64,000 nt of DNA from Phocaeicola plebeius (GTDB taxonomy: Bacteria > Bacteroidota > Bacteroidia > Bacteroidales > Bacteroidaceae), in NCBI RefSeq assembly GCF_003437535.1, contig NZ_QSQT01000001.1, forward strand, positions 62,001 through 126,000, in the 5' to 3' direction. Position numbers and translations under genes: made by a program. The notes below the pieces were generated by a model that was not told the DNA's origin, did not search any database, and saw nothing but the letters and a program-made list of their open reading frames with translations. Below are positions 1 through 9,932 of the stretch, in pieces; position 1 is the stretch's first letter, and each line of letters starts with the position of its first letter.

Positions 1-362
1 TTTTGCAAAGTAGTTCTGAAAAAATGATTAGAACAAAATAAACTATCAATAAGAATCTTTTTCTTTATGTAAATTTTCATCCATTTAAATCGTATCATTA
101 AAACTATATAAAACGGCAATTTCACATTTTAATCGATTTTAAAAAAAGAACATGATATACCGCTTGAACAAATCAGATCATCTCATATTCATCAATATCA
201 GAATTTTCTAGAAAAAAGAGAACTGTCCAGTACTACCGTCCGTATTTATCTTACTCTGATAAAAGTTATTTGTTTATGTACCAATAATTCCAGTTATAAT
301 CTTTATTTTTCCATGTATTCTTACAAGAGATAATGTATTTTTACACAAAATATTTAGATAGT
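1..362. other. AT-rich non-coding stretch upstream of the first GH2 gene
   Basis: This stretch has no convincing open frame on either strand and is strongly A+T rich. I found no clear TAnnTTTG -7 box, riboswitch-like fold, tRNA or repeat. It probably holds the promoter of the GH2 gene starting at 363, but the element could not be placed. The window begins inside this spacer, so what precedes it is unknown. Confidence 0.5.
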
Positions 363-3362
363 ATGAGACTGAGATTTTTATGGATAAGTTTATGTCTGCT
401 GATGGTTATAAGCAGCATTCATGCCGCAGGACGTGAAAAATATAATTTCAACAGTGGCTGGAAGCTAAAAGTCGGTGATATAGCTCAGGCAGAGAGTGTG
501 AGTTATTCTGATACGGAATGGAAGTCGGTTACACTTCCTCATGCATTCAATGAGGATGAGGCTTTCAAACTGAATATCAAGGATCTTACTGATACAATTG
601 TGTGGTATCGGAAACATTTTCGTTTACCTGCTGACGCCAAAGGACGAAAGGTGTTCATCGAATTTGAAGGAGCACGACAAGGAATTGATCTGTATGTGAA
701 CGGTCACTTGGTCGGTCAGCATGAAAATGGAGTGATGGCTTTTGGTTTCGACCTTACTGCACTTGTAAAGCCGGGTAAGGAAAATGTTATTGCTGCACGT
801 ATTGATAATAATTGGGACTATGCAGAGAAGGCTACTGGCGTGAAGTATCAGTGGAGTAACCGTAATTTTAATGCAAATTACGGAGGTTTACCCAAGAATG
901 TGTGGTTACATGTGACGGATAAGTTATACCAGACCTTACCTTTATATAGTAACCTGCAAACGACAGGTGTCTATATTTACGCGGAAGATATTCAAGTGCG
1001 TGCTCGTAAAGCTCGAATTCATGCCGAATCGGAAGTGAAAAATGAAACAAAGAAAAGCCAGACGGTTGGTTATTTGGTGGAGCTTTTTGACCGTGACGGG
1101 AAGCTTGTAAAGGCGTTCCGTGGCGCGGAGAAAAGAATTAATCCAGGAGAAAAAATAGTGCTTTCGGCTGAAAGTGAAGTGGAAGGCTTACATTTCTGGA
1201 GCTGGGGTTACGGCTATTTGTATACGGTAAAGACAGCTTTGTGTATAGAAGGAAAGAAAACGGATGAGGTAATTACGCGTACAGGTTTTCGAAAGACACG
1301 ATTTGCCGATGGAAAAGTATGGTTAAACGACCGGGTGATTCAGTTGAAGGGATTTGCCCAGCGAACAAGTAATGAATGGCCTGCTGTGGGAATGTCGGTG
1401 CCTGCCTGGTTGAGTGATTACAGCAATGGTCTCATGGTGAAAGCTAATGCTAATTTGGTACGTTGGATGCATGTAACTCCCTGGAAGCAGGATGTAGAGT
1501 CATGCGACCGTGTCGGTTTAATTCAGGCCATGCCGGCAGGAGATGCAGAAAAAGATTGCAAAGGACGTCAGTGGGAGCAGCGTAAACTGGTAATGAGGGA
1601 TGCAATTATCTATAACCGCAACAATCCGAGTATCCTTTTTTATGAATGTGGCAATGAATCAATCAGCCGTGAACACATGCTGGAGATGAAGAAGATACGT
1701 GATGAGTTTGATTATCATGGTGGGCGTGCAATCGGTTCTCGTGAGATGCTGGATATTCGTGATGCCGAGTATGGGGGAGAGATGTTGTATATTAACAAAA
1801 GTGCGCATCATCCTATGTGGGCCATGGAGTATTGCCGTGATGAAGGCTTGCGCAAGTATTGGGATAATTACTCCTATCCATATCATAAGGATGGAGAAGG
1901 AAACAGTGCTTATCATTCTGCGGCTACCGGAAAAACGAAAAAACAGGCAGATGCCAGTGTATACAATCGCAATCAGGACTCTTTCACCATTGAGAATGTG
2001 ATTCGTTGGTTTGATTACTGGCGTGAACGTCCGGGGACAGGGAAAAGGGTAAGCTCAGGCGGCGCTAAGATTATTTTTTCAGATACAAATACTCATTTTC
2101 GTGGAGTAGAAAATTATAGGCGTAGTGGAGATACAGACCCGATGCGTATTCCGAAAGATTCTTATTTCGCTCATCAAGTGATGTGGGACGGATGGGTAGA
2201 TACGGAAAATCCTCGTTTGCATATCGTAGGACACTGGAATTATGAACCGGGAGTGGTCAAGCCTGTGTATGTGGTTTCTAATACGGATAGTGTGGCGTTA
2301 TTTTTAAACGGAAAACCAATGGGACAGGCTCAGTGTGACTATCATTTCTTGTTTACTTTTGATAAAATCGCCTTCACTCCTGGAGTATTGGAAGCTGTGG
2401 GGTACAATGACGGAAAAGAAGCTGCGCGTATGCAGTTAAGAACCGCAGGTAAACCAGCTAAATTGAAATTAGCTGCCATTCAGCATCCGAAAGGATGGAA
2501 AGCCGATGGATCCGATTTGGTGTTGTTGCAAGTGGAGGTTGTCGATGCGGAAGGGAATCGTTGTCCGCTGGCGAACGATTTGATTCATTTTACGGTAGAA
2601 GGTCCGGCAGAATGGCGAGGAGGTATAGCGCAAGGCCCGGATAATTATATCTTGTCGGAAAAACTTCCTGTGGAATGTGGGGTGAACCGTGCGTTATTGC
2701 GCTCGTCTGTTACAGCAGGGAAGGTGGTTGTACGAGCTGAAGCAGAAGGATTGGCTTCCGCCTCATTAGAACTGGTTTCTTCTCCTGTAGAAGTACAAAA
2801 CGGACTGAGTACATACATTCCTGGAGATGATTTGGAAGGAAGTTTAGATCGTGGAGAAACACCTTTGTCTCCTTCTTATATAGATCGTGCGGTGGATGTG
2901 GCTGTGCTCTCTGCAGAGGCCGGAATAAATACGGAGGAAGCTTGTAAGAGTTTTGATGACAATGAATTGAGTGAATGGAAAAATGATGGAAAAGCTTCCA
3001 CTGCATGGATTAAATATCACCTTGAAAGGGTAGCGCGTGTGGATGAGATATGTATGAAACTTACAGGATGGCGTATGCGTAGTTATCCTTTGGAAATTTA
3101 TGCGGGCGATGAGTTGATTTGGAGCGGAGAAACTGAAAAAAGTCTGGGTTACGTTCATCTGAAAGTGAAACCGATTCCTGCTTCTGAAATAACTATCCGG
3201 TTGAAGGGTTCAAGTAAAGAGGATGATGCCTTTGGACAGATTGTGGAAGTGGCTGCTCCAGTAGCCAATGAATTAGATTTGTTTAAGGCGAAAGATGGAG
3301 ATAAAACCAATCATGAACTTCGTATTGTAGAAGTTGAATTTAAGGAAAACCTGAACAGATAG
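363..3362 (+). CDS. Secreted glycoside hydrolase family 2 protein (beta-galactosidase-like)
   Basis: This is a 999-residue exported GH2 enzyme, probably removing terminal beta-linked sugars from host or dietary glycans in the periplasm or at the cell surface. A signal peptide spans about residues 1-22. The GH2 sugar-binding jelly roll (about 25-190), immunoglobulin-like domain (about 200-310) and TIM barrel (about 315-600) follow. The acid/base glutamate is in the CGNES motif (Glu432). The nucleophile is less clear; the MEY motif around the barrel end is a candidate. After the barrel come a DUF4982-like segment, an invasin-like beta domain and a C-terminal discoidin-like module (about 850-980) that may bind sugar. 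An in-frame ATG exists at 333, but 363 gives a clean signal peptide. It is convergent with the next gene. The exact substrate cannot be read from the sequence. Confidence 0.85.
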   Translation: MRLRFLWISLCLLMVISSIHAAGREKYNFNSGWKLKVGDIAQAESVSYSDTEWKSVTLPHAFNEDEAFKLNIKDLTDTIVWYRKHFRLPADAKGRKVFIEFEGARQGIDLYVNGHLVGQHENGVMAFGFDLTALVKPGKENVIAARIDNNWDYAEKATGVKYQWSNRNFNANYGGLPKNVWLHVTDKLYQTLPLYSNLQTTGVYIYAEDIQVRARKARIHAESEVKNETKKSQTVGYLVELFDRDGKLVKAFRGAEKRINPGEKIVLSAESEVEGLHFWSWGYGYLYTVKTALCIEGKKTDEVITRTGFRKTRFADGKVWLNDRVIQLKGFAQRTSNEWPAVGMSVPAWLSDYSNGLMVKANANLVRWMHVTPWKQDVESCDRVGLIQAMPAGDAEKDCKGRQWEQRKLVMRDAIIYNRNNPSILFYECGNESISREHMLEMKKIRDEFDYHGGRAIGSREMLDIRDAEYGGEMLYINKSAHHPMWAMEYCRDEGLRKYWDNYSYPYHKDGEGNSAYHSAATGKTKKQADASVYNRNQDSFTIENVIRWFDYWRERPGTGKRVSSGGAKIIFSDTNTHFRGVENYRRSGDTDPMRIPKDSYFAHQVMWDGWVDTENPRLHIVGHWNYEPGVVKPVYVVSNTDSVALFLNGKPMGQAQCDYHFLFTFDKIAFTPGVLEAVGYNDGKEAARMQLRTAGKPAKLKLAAIQHPKGWKADGSDLVLLQVEVVDAEGNRCPLANDLIHFTVEGPAEWRGGIAQGPDNYILSEKLPVECGVNRALLRSSVTAGKVVVRAEAEGLASASLELVSSPVEVQNGLSTYIPGDDLEGSLDRGETPLSPSYIDRAVDVAVLSAEAGINTEEACKSFDDNELSEWKNDGKASTAWIKYHLERVARVDEICMKLTGWRMRSYPLEIYAGDELIWSGETEKSLGYVHLKVKPIPASEITIRLKGSSKEDDAFGQIVEVAAPVANELDLFKAKDGDKTNHELRIVEVEFKENLNR

Positions 3363-3384
3363 CAAGCTGTGGAAAAATATAAGT

Positions 3385-3419
3385 GGGGAAAAGCAGGCAC
3401 TTCATGCCTGCTTTTCCCC
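3385..3419. terminator. Perfect 15-bp hairpin between convergent GH2 genes
   Basis: A perfect inverted repeat (GGGGAAAAGCAGGCA and its complement) with a 5-base loop sits between the two convergent stop codons. It lacks a long T tract on either side, so it is a likely but atypical bidirectional terminator or 3'-end stabiliser. Confidence 0.6.
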
Positions 3420-3435
3420 GCTGTTGTCTTGAGGG

Positions 3436-5874
3436 TTATTTTACTTCGATTTGTATCTTTCCTGATTTCAGCCCTTTTGCAGTGACTTGTAACTCAAGAA
3501 CTCCTGCTTCTTTTCCTGATTGCACAATTGTAGTCAGCATGCCGTTGAAGGCGTGCATCTGAGGCAGGTGGAACAAATCCAGACAAGTTGGGTCTCCATT
3601 GGCTGAGGCCTTGTAGCTTCCGGCTCCTTTTACTTTAAATTTCACCAAGCGCATGTCTGTGGGGCAGAGATTTCCGTCTTTGTCCACAACACGTACGGTT
3701 ACGTATGCCAACTCTTTTCCGTCGGCTGTGAGTGACTGGCGTGAAGAAACCAATTCAATATGATGTGGTTTTCCAGCCGTGCGGATGATTTTTTCAGCTT
3801 TGGCTGTGCCATGCTCATCGTATGCTACAACTTTTACTTCTCCTGGTTCGTAAATAGCGTTGTGCCACATCAGGCGGTAACGGTTTTCTACGCTTTGGTT
3901 GTTCTTCGTCTGTTTTCCATAACTTTTTCCGTTGATGAAAAGTTCGGCTGTCGGATAATTGGTATAGACAAATACGGGTACTTCTTTTCCTTCTCTGCCT
4001 TCCCAGTTCCAATGAGGGAGAATATGAAGTGTTTCAGCTTGCTTGTTCCATACGCTGCGGTATAAATAGTACCGGTCTTTGGGCAAGGAAGCTAAGTCAA
4101 TAATACCGAACATGGAGCTGTGGTTGGGCCATGCGTCTGTATCGTATGGACTAGGTTCGCCCAAGTAATCAAAGCCTGTCCAGACAAATTGCCCCAAAGT
4201 CCATTGGTAGTCATCAGCCAGAGCAAAGTCTATATCGGGAATATTAGACCAGGAGCAGTATTCTAGGTCGTAAGAAGAAGACTGATGGTCTTCGTATTTG
4301 GCATCGGCTTTACGTTCTGCCGGGAATTTATATACACCGCGTGAGCTGACGGTAGAAGAGGTTTCTGAGCCTAACACCAGGTTCTGGGGCAATCGTTGGT
4401 AGGCTTCTTCATAACGGTGTGCGCGATAATTGAATCCAGGAATGTCGAGCATAGCCGCAAATCCGTTGTCGAGTACACAACTAACCTGGTCCATGCCGCA
4501 GGTAACCGGACGGGTAGGGTCTTCCCGATGGCAAATGTCTTGCAGGAACTTGGCTACTTTGTATCCTTCACTGCTGCATTGGGTGGGCACTTCATTACCG
4601 ATGCTCCACATCACTACACAGGGGTTATTCCGGTATTGCCGTAGCATATTTACCATGTCCTTTTCGGCCCATTCGTTGAAATAGCGGTGGTATCCGTTTT
4701 CGCATTTGGCAATGTCCCATTCATCGAAAGGTTCAATCATCATCATGAATCCCATTTCATCGCAGAGTCTGACAAGTTCGGGTGCCGGCATGTTGTGTGC
4801 AGTACGAATGGCATCGCAACCCATGTCTTTCAATAGTGTAAGCTGGTGGCGTAGGGCAGATACGTTGATGGCAGCTCCCAAAGGACCTAAATCGTGGTGG
4901 TTGCACACCCCCTGGAATTTACGGTGCTGGCCGTTCAGGAAAAAGCCTTTGTCGGCTACAAATTCGATGGAACGGATACCAAAGCGGGTGGTATAAGTAT
5001 CTGTAAGCTCTCCGTTGGCATAGATTTTAGATACAGCCTGATATAGGAACGGTGTTTCGGGCGACCACAATTGTGGGTTTTCCACAATGAAATTTTGTGT
5101 AAACGGCTGTCTGTGATTGATGCGTCCGCTGTTTTTCTTGAAAGAAACTCTTTTTCCGTTCGGGTCTAGAATTTCTGTTTCTATGGTAATTTCTTCTTTT
5201 CCTGCATTCTGTAAAGAGGTACGAAGGCAAACCGAAGCATAGTCATTAGCAACGTGTGGGGTGGTAATCTGTGTACCCCATACCGGTACATGTATTTTTT
5301 CTGCAGTAATGAGATGGACATTCCGGTAAAGTCCAGCTCCCGGATACCAGCGGGAAGATTGAGGACGGTTTTCCAGACGTACAGCCAATACATTATCTTT
5401 TCCTTCTTTGTGCAGAAGCTCAGTAATGTCACAATGGAAGGAATTGTAACCGAAAGGCCAGAAGCAGGCTTCCTTTCCATTGACATACACACGGGCTTCA
5501 CTCATGGCTCCATCAAAAACCAGTGTTGTCTTTTTATCAGGGTCTGCATCGAAACGGGTGCGATACCATCCCACTCCCACATAAGGAAGTCCTCCGGTAC
5601 GTCCGGTCTTGACAGATGCCTGTTTCTCCAAGTTCTGAGTAATGGCTACATTTTGTAAATCATTATTACGGTCAAACGGTCCATAAATGGCCCAGTCGTG
5701 TGGAATACAGACAGATTCCCATTGAGAATCATTAAATGAAATAGTTTCAGCTCCATTGGCTTCTCCTTTGTGGAATTTCCAGCCGGTTTCCAAGAGTTGT
5801 TCATGTCGCTGTGCGTTGAGACTGCATACACTACAGAGGATAGTAGCGAGCAGAAAGAATTTACGGATGTGCAT
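3436..5874 (-). CDS. Secreted glycoside hydrolase family 2, beta-galactosidase
   Basis: An 812-residue exported GH2 enzyme with a signal peptide ending near residue 22 (cleavage near NAQ). It has the sugar-binding domain (about 25-195), immunoglobulin-like domain (about 200-300), TIM barrel (about 305-590), a DUF4982 segment and a C-terminal beta domain. The catalytic acid/base is Glu428 in SIGNEVP and the nucleophile is Glu504 in GSETSS, both in the expected order and spacing. The family releases terminal beta-galactosyl or related residues. It faces the first GH2 gene tail to tail and shares the hairpin at 3385-3419. A -7 box (TATCTTTG) lies about 33 bases upstream of its start codon. Confidence 0.9.
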   Translation of the reverse strand: MHIRKFFLLATILCSVCSLNAQRHEQLLETGWKFHKGEANGAETISFNDSQWESVCIPHDWAIYGPFDRNNDLQNVAITQNLEKQASVKTGRTGGLPYVGVGWYRTRFDADPDKKTTLVFDGAMSEARVYVNGKEACFWPFGYNSFHCDITELLHKEGKDNVLAVRLENRPQSSRWYPGAGLYRNVHLITAEKIHVPVWGTQITTPHVANDYASVCLRTSLQNAGKEEITIETEILDPNGKRVSFKKNSGRINHRQPFTQNFIVENPQLWSPETPFLYQAVSKIYANGELTDTYTTRFGIRSIEFVADKGFFLNGQHRKFQGVCNHHDLGPLGAAINVSALRHQLTLLKDMGCDAIRTAHNMPAPELVRLCDEMGFMMMIEPFDEWDIAKCENGYHRYFNEWAEKDMVNMLRQYRNNPCVVMWSIGNEVPTQCSSEGYKVAKFLQDICHREDPTRPVTCGMDQVSCVLDNGFAAMLDIPGFNYRAHRYEEAYQRLPQNLVLGSETSSTVSSRGVYKFPAERKADAKYEDHQSSSYDLEYCSWSNIPDIDFALADDYQWTLGQFVWTGFDYLGEPSPYDTDAWPNHSSMFGIIDLASLPKDRYYLYRSVWNKQAETLHILPHWNWEGREGKEVPVFVYTNYPTAELFINGKSYGKQTKNNQSVENRYRLMWHNAIYEPGEVKVVAYDEHGTAKAEKIIRTAGKPHHIELVSSRQSLTADGKELAYVTVRVVDKDGNLCPTDMRLVKFKVKGAGSYKASANGDPTCLDLFHLPQMHAFNGMLTTIVQSGKEAGVLELQVTAKGLKSGKIQIEVK

Positions 5875-5906
5875 AGATTTCTAAGATTAGGTTCTCATTT
5901 ATCAAG

Positions 5907-5914
5907 CAAAGATA
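5907..5914 (-). promoter_or_regulatory. Putative -7 box of the GH2 gene
   Basis: TATCTTTG on the minus strand matches the Bacteroidetes -7 consensus TAnnTTTG, 33 bases before the start codon at 5874. No convincing -33 TTG is seen at the usual spacing, so support is partial. Confidence 0.45.
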
Positions 5915-5958
5915 AACTTTTCGTTCGAAACTATCCTTATTTATTCCTGAACTCTTAC

Positions 5959-5966
5959 TATATTTG
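5959..5966 (+). promoter_or_regulatory. Putative -7 box of leuS
   Basis: TATATTTG matches TAnnTTTG, 49 bases before the leuS start at 6015. The -33 element is weak or missing. Confidence 0.45.
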
Positions 5967-6014
5967 CGGAGAAATTGGAGAAATACGTAATAATCAATCA
6001 TATAATATTTCGCT

Positions 6015-8849
6015 ATGGAATATAATTTCAGAGAAATTGAGAAGAAGTGGCAGCAGAGATGGGTGGAACGCAAGACCTATAAAGTTGTCGAAGATGAATC
6101 CAAGAAAAAGTTCTACGTGTTGAACATGTTCCCTTATCCGTCGGGAGCAGGACTTCACGTAGGTCATCCACTGGGATACATTGCCAGTGATATTTATGCA
6201 CGCTACAAACGTTTGCAAGGATTCAATGTGTTGAATCCGATGGGATATGATGCATACGGTTTGCCGGCTGAACAGTACGCCATTCAGACCGGACAGCATC
6301 CGGCCGTTACTACCGCAGCTAACATTGCACGTTATCGTGAGCAGTTGGACAAGATTGGCTTTTCGTTCGACTGGGATCGTGAGGTACGTACGTGCGAACC
6401 TGGATATTATCACTGGACACAGTGGGCTTTCCAGAAAATGTTCAACAGCTTCTATTGCAATTCATGCCAGAAAGCACAGCCTATCAGCAAGCTGATTGCT
6501 CATTTTGAGGCTGAAGGAACAAAAGGGCTGGACGTGGCATGCAGCGAAGAACTGAATTTTACTGCAGAAGAATGGAAAGCTAAGACAGAAAAGGAACAGC
6601 AGGAAATCCTGATGAATTACCGTATCGCTTACTTAGGAGAAACCATGGTAAACTGGTGTCCGGCATTGGGTACGGTATTGGCAAACGATGAAGTAGTAGA
6701 CGGGGTATCTGAACGTGGAGGACATCCGGTGGTGCAGAAAAAGATGCGTCAGTGGTGTTTGCGTGTGTCTGCTTATGCACAGCGTTTGCTTGACGGATTG
6801 GAAACGGTAGACTGGACAGATTCTTTGAAAGAGACTCAGCGTAACTGGATTGGCCGTTCAGAAGGTACTGAAGTACGTTTCAAGGTAAAAGACAGCGATT
6901 TGGAATTTACCATCTTTACTACACGTGCCGATACGATGTTCGGTGTGACTTTCATGGTACTTGCACCTGAAAGTGAATTGGTACCGATGCTGACAACCGA
7001 AGCACAGCGTGCAGAAGTTGAGGCTTATTTGGACCGTACAAAGAAGCGTACAGAACGTGAGCGTATTGCTGACCGTCGTGTAACGGGTGTGTTCAGTGGT
7101 TCGTATGCAGTAAATCCGTTTACAGGAGAATCTGTTCCTGTATGGATCAGTGATTATGTTTTGGCTGGTTATGGAACAGGAGCCATCATGGCGGTACCTG
7201 CGCACGATAGTCGTGACTATGCATTTGCCAAGCATTTCAACTTGCCGATTGTACCGCTGGTAGAAGGTTGTGACGTAAGCGAAGAAAGTTTCGATGCGAA
7301 GGAAGGAATCGTTTGCAACTCTCCGAAAGCGGGGGGAACTCCTTATTGCGATTTGACGCTGAATGGCCTGACTATCAAAGAAGCCATTGCTGCTACCAAG
7401 AAATATGTGAAAGAGCATAATCTGGGCCGTGTGAAAGTCAACTTCCGTTTGCGTGATGCGATTTTCTCTCGCCAGCGTTATTGGGGTGAACCGTTCCCGG
7501 TATATTACAAGGACGGCATGCCGTATATGATTGACGAAAGCAAGCTTCCGCTGGAACTTCCTGAGGTCGCTAAGTTCTTGCCTACAGAAAGCGGAGAACC
7601 TCCTTTGGGACACGCAACCCGTTGGGCGTGGGATGTAGCCAAAGGTGAAGTAGTAGAAAACACGAAGATTGATAACGTGAATGTATTCCCTCTGGAATTG
7701 AATACCATGCCGGGATTTGCCGGTTCCAGCGCATATTATTTGCGTTACATGGATCCGCATAACAATGAAGCGCTGGTTTCTGAGAAGGCAGACCATTACT
7801 GGCAGAATGTAGACCTTTATGTAGGAGGTACGGAACATGCTACCGGTCACTTGATTTATTCTCGTTTCTGGAATAAATTCCTATTCGACTTAGGCATCAG
7901 CATCAAGGAAGAACCGTTCCAAAAACTGGTGAATCAGGGAATGATTCAGGGACGAAGCAACTTTGTATATCGTATCAAGGATACCAATACTTTTGTGTCA
8001 TTGGGATTGAAAGACCAGTATGAAGTAACTCCGTTGCACGTAGATGTAAACATTGTATCGAATGATGTACTGGATGTGGAAGCCTTCAAGAACTGGCGTC
8101 CGGAATACCATAATGCAGAGTTTATTTTGGAAGATGGCAAGTATATCTGTGGTTGGGCGGTTGAAAAGATGAGTAAGTCCATGTATAACGTGGTGAACCC
8201 GGATATGATTGTAGAACGTTATGGAGCAGATACATTGCGTATGTATGAAATGTTCCTTGGCCCGGTAGAACAGTCTAAGCCATGGGATACCAATGGTATT
8301 GACGGAGTACACCGCTTCCTGAAGAAACTTTGGAATTTGTTCTATGACCGTCAGGGTGCTTTCTTGCCTGTTGAAGGAGAAGCTACCAAAGAAGAACTGA
8401 AAGCCATTCATAAACTGATTAAGAAGGTGACAGGAGATATTGAGACCTTCTCTTACAACACTTCTATCAGTGCCTTTATGATTTGTGTCAATGAATTGAC
8501 TTCATTGAAATGTCGCAACAAGGCTGTGATGAGCAATCTGGTTGTGCTTCTGGCTCCGTTTGCTCCGCATTTGGCAGAAGAATTGTGGGAAGCTTTGGGC
8601 AATACCTCTTCTGTATGCGATGCACATTGGCCGGAATTCAATGAGGAATATTTGAAAGAAGACAGTGTAAAATATACTATTTCTTTCAATGGTAAGGCTC
8701 GCTTTACAATGGAGTTCCCTGCCGATGCAGATAATAATACCATCCAGGCTGCTGTACTGGCTGAAGAACAGTCACAGAAGTGGATTGAGGGCAAGACTCC
8801 GAAGAAGGTGATTATTGTACCGAAGAAAATTGTAAACATTGTACTTTAG
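6015..8849 (+). CDS. leuS: Leucyl-tRNA synthetase
   Basis: A cytoplasmic class I synthetase of 944 residues that charges tRNA-Leu using ATP. The HIGH signature appears as HVGHP near residue 50 and KMSKS is intact near residue 718. The CP1 editing domain, with TTRADT and the AVPAHD segment, lies between about 300 and 405. The protein is somewhat longer than proteobacterial LeuS because of a longer leucine-specific insertion just before KMSKS. It is a single-gene unit with its own -7 box and a strong palindromic terminator at 8865-8911. The start is the first ATG after the -7 box and fits the family N-terminus. Confidence 0.97.
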   Translation: MEYNFREIEKKWQQRWVERKTYKVVEDESKKKFYVLNMFPYPSGAGLHVGHPLGYIASDIYARYKRLQGFNVLNPMGYDAYGLPAEQYAIQTGQHPAVTTAANIARYREQLDKIGFSFDWDREVRTCEPGYYHWTQWAFQKMFNSFYCNSCQKAQPISKLIAHFEAEGTKGLDVACSEELNFTAEEWKAKTEKEQQEILMNYRIAYLGETMVNWCPALGTVLANDEVVDGVSERGGHPVVQKKMRQWCLRVSAYAQRLLDGLETVDWTDSLKETQRNWIGRSEGTEVRFKVKDSDLEFTIFTTRADTMFGVTFMVLAPESELVPMLTTEAQRAEVEAYLDRTKKRTERERIADRRVTGVFSGSYAVNPFTGESVPVWISDYVLAGYGTGAIMAVPAHDSRDYAFAKHFNLPIVPLVEGCDVSEESFDAKEGIVCNSPKAGGTPYCDLTLNGLTIKEAIAATKKYVKEHNLGRVKVNFRLRDAIFSRQRYWGEPFPVYYKDGMPYMIDESKLPLELPEVAKFLPTESGEPPLGHATRWAWDVAKGEVVENTKIDNVNVFPLELNTMPGFAGSSAYYLRYMDPHNNEALVSEKADHYWQNVDLYVGGTEHATGHLIYSRFWNKFLFDLGISIKEEPFQKLVNQGMIQGRSNFVYRIKDTNTFVSLGLKDQYEVTPLHVDVNIVSNDVLDVEAFKNWRPEYHNAEFILEDGKYICGWAVEKMSKSMYNVVNPDMIVERYGADTLRMYEMFLGPVEQSKPWDTNGIDGVHRFLKKLWNLFYDRQGAFLPVEGEATKEELKAIHKLIKKVTGDIETFSYNTSISAFMICVNELTSLKCRNKAVMSNLVVLLAPFAPHLAEELWEALGNTSSVCDAHWPEFNEEYLKEDSVKYTISFNGKARFTMEFPADADNNTIQAAVLAEEQSQKWIEGKTPKKVIIVPKKIVNIVL

Positions 8850-8864
8850 CCTATTAAATGCTCG

Positions 8865-8911
8865 TCCGGAATGAACAGGAGGTACCTCCTGTTCATTCCG
8901 GATTGTTTTTT
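8865..8911 (+). terminator. leuS terminator built on a 38-base perfect palindrome
   Basis: Bases 8865-8902 form a perfect palindrome with no unpaired loop bases in the sequence (arms meet at GGTACC), followed by GTTTTTT. This is a strong rho-independent terminator for leuS. It also covers an upstream ATG (8871) of the next frame, which argues that the next gene starts at 8919. Confidence 0.85.
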
Positions 8912-8918
8912 ATTGTCT

Positions 8919-9815
8919 ATGGAAGCTTTATTAAAGAAAAAGTTGGGCCGGGAGTCCAGAGACTATTTGGCCATAACCTTCGGGCTGATTTGTTATTCCA
9001 TTGGCTGGGCTGCATTTATGCTTCCCTATCAGATTACTACCGGAGGGGTAACGGGTATTGCGGCAATTATCTATTATGCCACAGGCATAGAGATTCAGGT
9101 CTCTTATTTTGTGATTAATGCTATATTCCTGGGTTTTGCCTTGAAAATTTTAGGGCCTAAATTTAGTATTAAGACCATCTTTGCCATTTTTATGCTGACC
9201 TTCCTGCTCTGGTTCTTTCAGATGATTTTAAAAGATGAGAGTGGAAACCTTCCTCAGTTGCTAGGTCCTGGTCAGGATTTTATGGCTTGTGTGATAGGTG
9301 CTGGTCTGCTGGGTTTTGGAATTGGTATCGTATTCTGTAACAATGGAAGTACGGGTGGAACGGATATTATAGCCTGGATTATTAATAAATATAAGGATGT
9401 TACGCTGGGGCGGATGATGATGTATTGTGACATCGTAATCATTTCATCCTGTTATTTTATTTTTCACGACTGGCGTAGGGTGTTGTTCGGCTTTTGTGTC
9501 TTGTTTGTGATGAGTATCGTCATTGACTATGTGATTAACAGTACGCGTCAGTCTGTGCAGTTCTTGATATTCTCACGCAAATATGAGGAAATAGCCGAGG
9601 GGATTGCGACAAAGATTGATCGTGGGGTGACTTTACTTGATGGAAAAGGATGGTACAGCAAACAGGAAATAAAGGTAGTAGTGGTTTTGGCTAAAAAACG
9701 GGAATCACTCGATATCTTCCGGTTAGTAAAGGATATTGATCCGAATGCCTTCATTTCACAAAGCAATGTAGTTGGAGTATATGGTGAAGGCTTTGATAAG
9801 CTTAAAGTAAAATAA
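8919..9815 (+). CDS. YitT family membrane protein (DUF161/DUF2179)
   Basis: A 298-residue inner-membrane protein. About five to six hydrophobic segments lie between residues 20 and 200. They are followed by a soluble C-terminal DUF2179 domain (about 215-295) ending in the typical DPNAFIS...VxGVYGEGFD pattern. The transported substrate, if any, is unknown for this family. The start at 8919 is preferred over an in-frame ATG at 8871 because 8871 lies inside the leuS terminator. It lies between two terminators, so it is probably monocistronic. The family call is secure; the function is not. Confidence 0.85.
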   Translation: MEALLKKKLGRESRDYLAITFGLICYSIGWAAFMLPYQITTGGVTGIAAIIYYATGIEIQVSYFVINAIFLGFALKILGPKFSIKTIFAIFMLTFLLWFFQMILKDESGNLPQLLGPGQDFMACVIGAGLLGFGIGIVFCNNGSTGGTDIIAWIINKYKDVTLGRMMMYCDIVIISSCYFIFHDWRRVLFGFCVLFVMSIVIDYVINSTRQSVQFLIFSRKYEEIAEGIATKIDRGVTLLDGKGWYSKQEIKVVVVLAKKRESLDIFRLVKDIDPNAFISQSNVVGVYGEGFDKLKVK

Positions 9816-9834
9816 ACTTTTCCCTTAAAAAACT

Positions 9835-9891
9835 AAAATAAAATAAGTTTTTTCGATTAATTTGGCTTATCGGAAAAACTTATTTTATTTT
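9835..9891 (+). terminator. Long A/T-rich hairpin after the yitT-family gene
   Basis: Two 23-base arms (9835-9857 and 9869-9891) pair along their whole length with one G-T wobble around an 11-base loop. The descending arm ends in a T-rich run. It is most likely the terminator of the YitT-family gene, although its length is unusual. Confidence 0.7.
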
Positions 9892-9932
9892 GTATCTGAT
9901 ATTACGATACTTGAATCTATAACGTGAAAAAT

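Noticed and set aside
6858..7850. A 330-codon minus-strand frame inside leuS
   Set aside because: Antisense shadow of the highly conserved leuS; composition is unlike neighbouring proteins.
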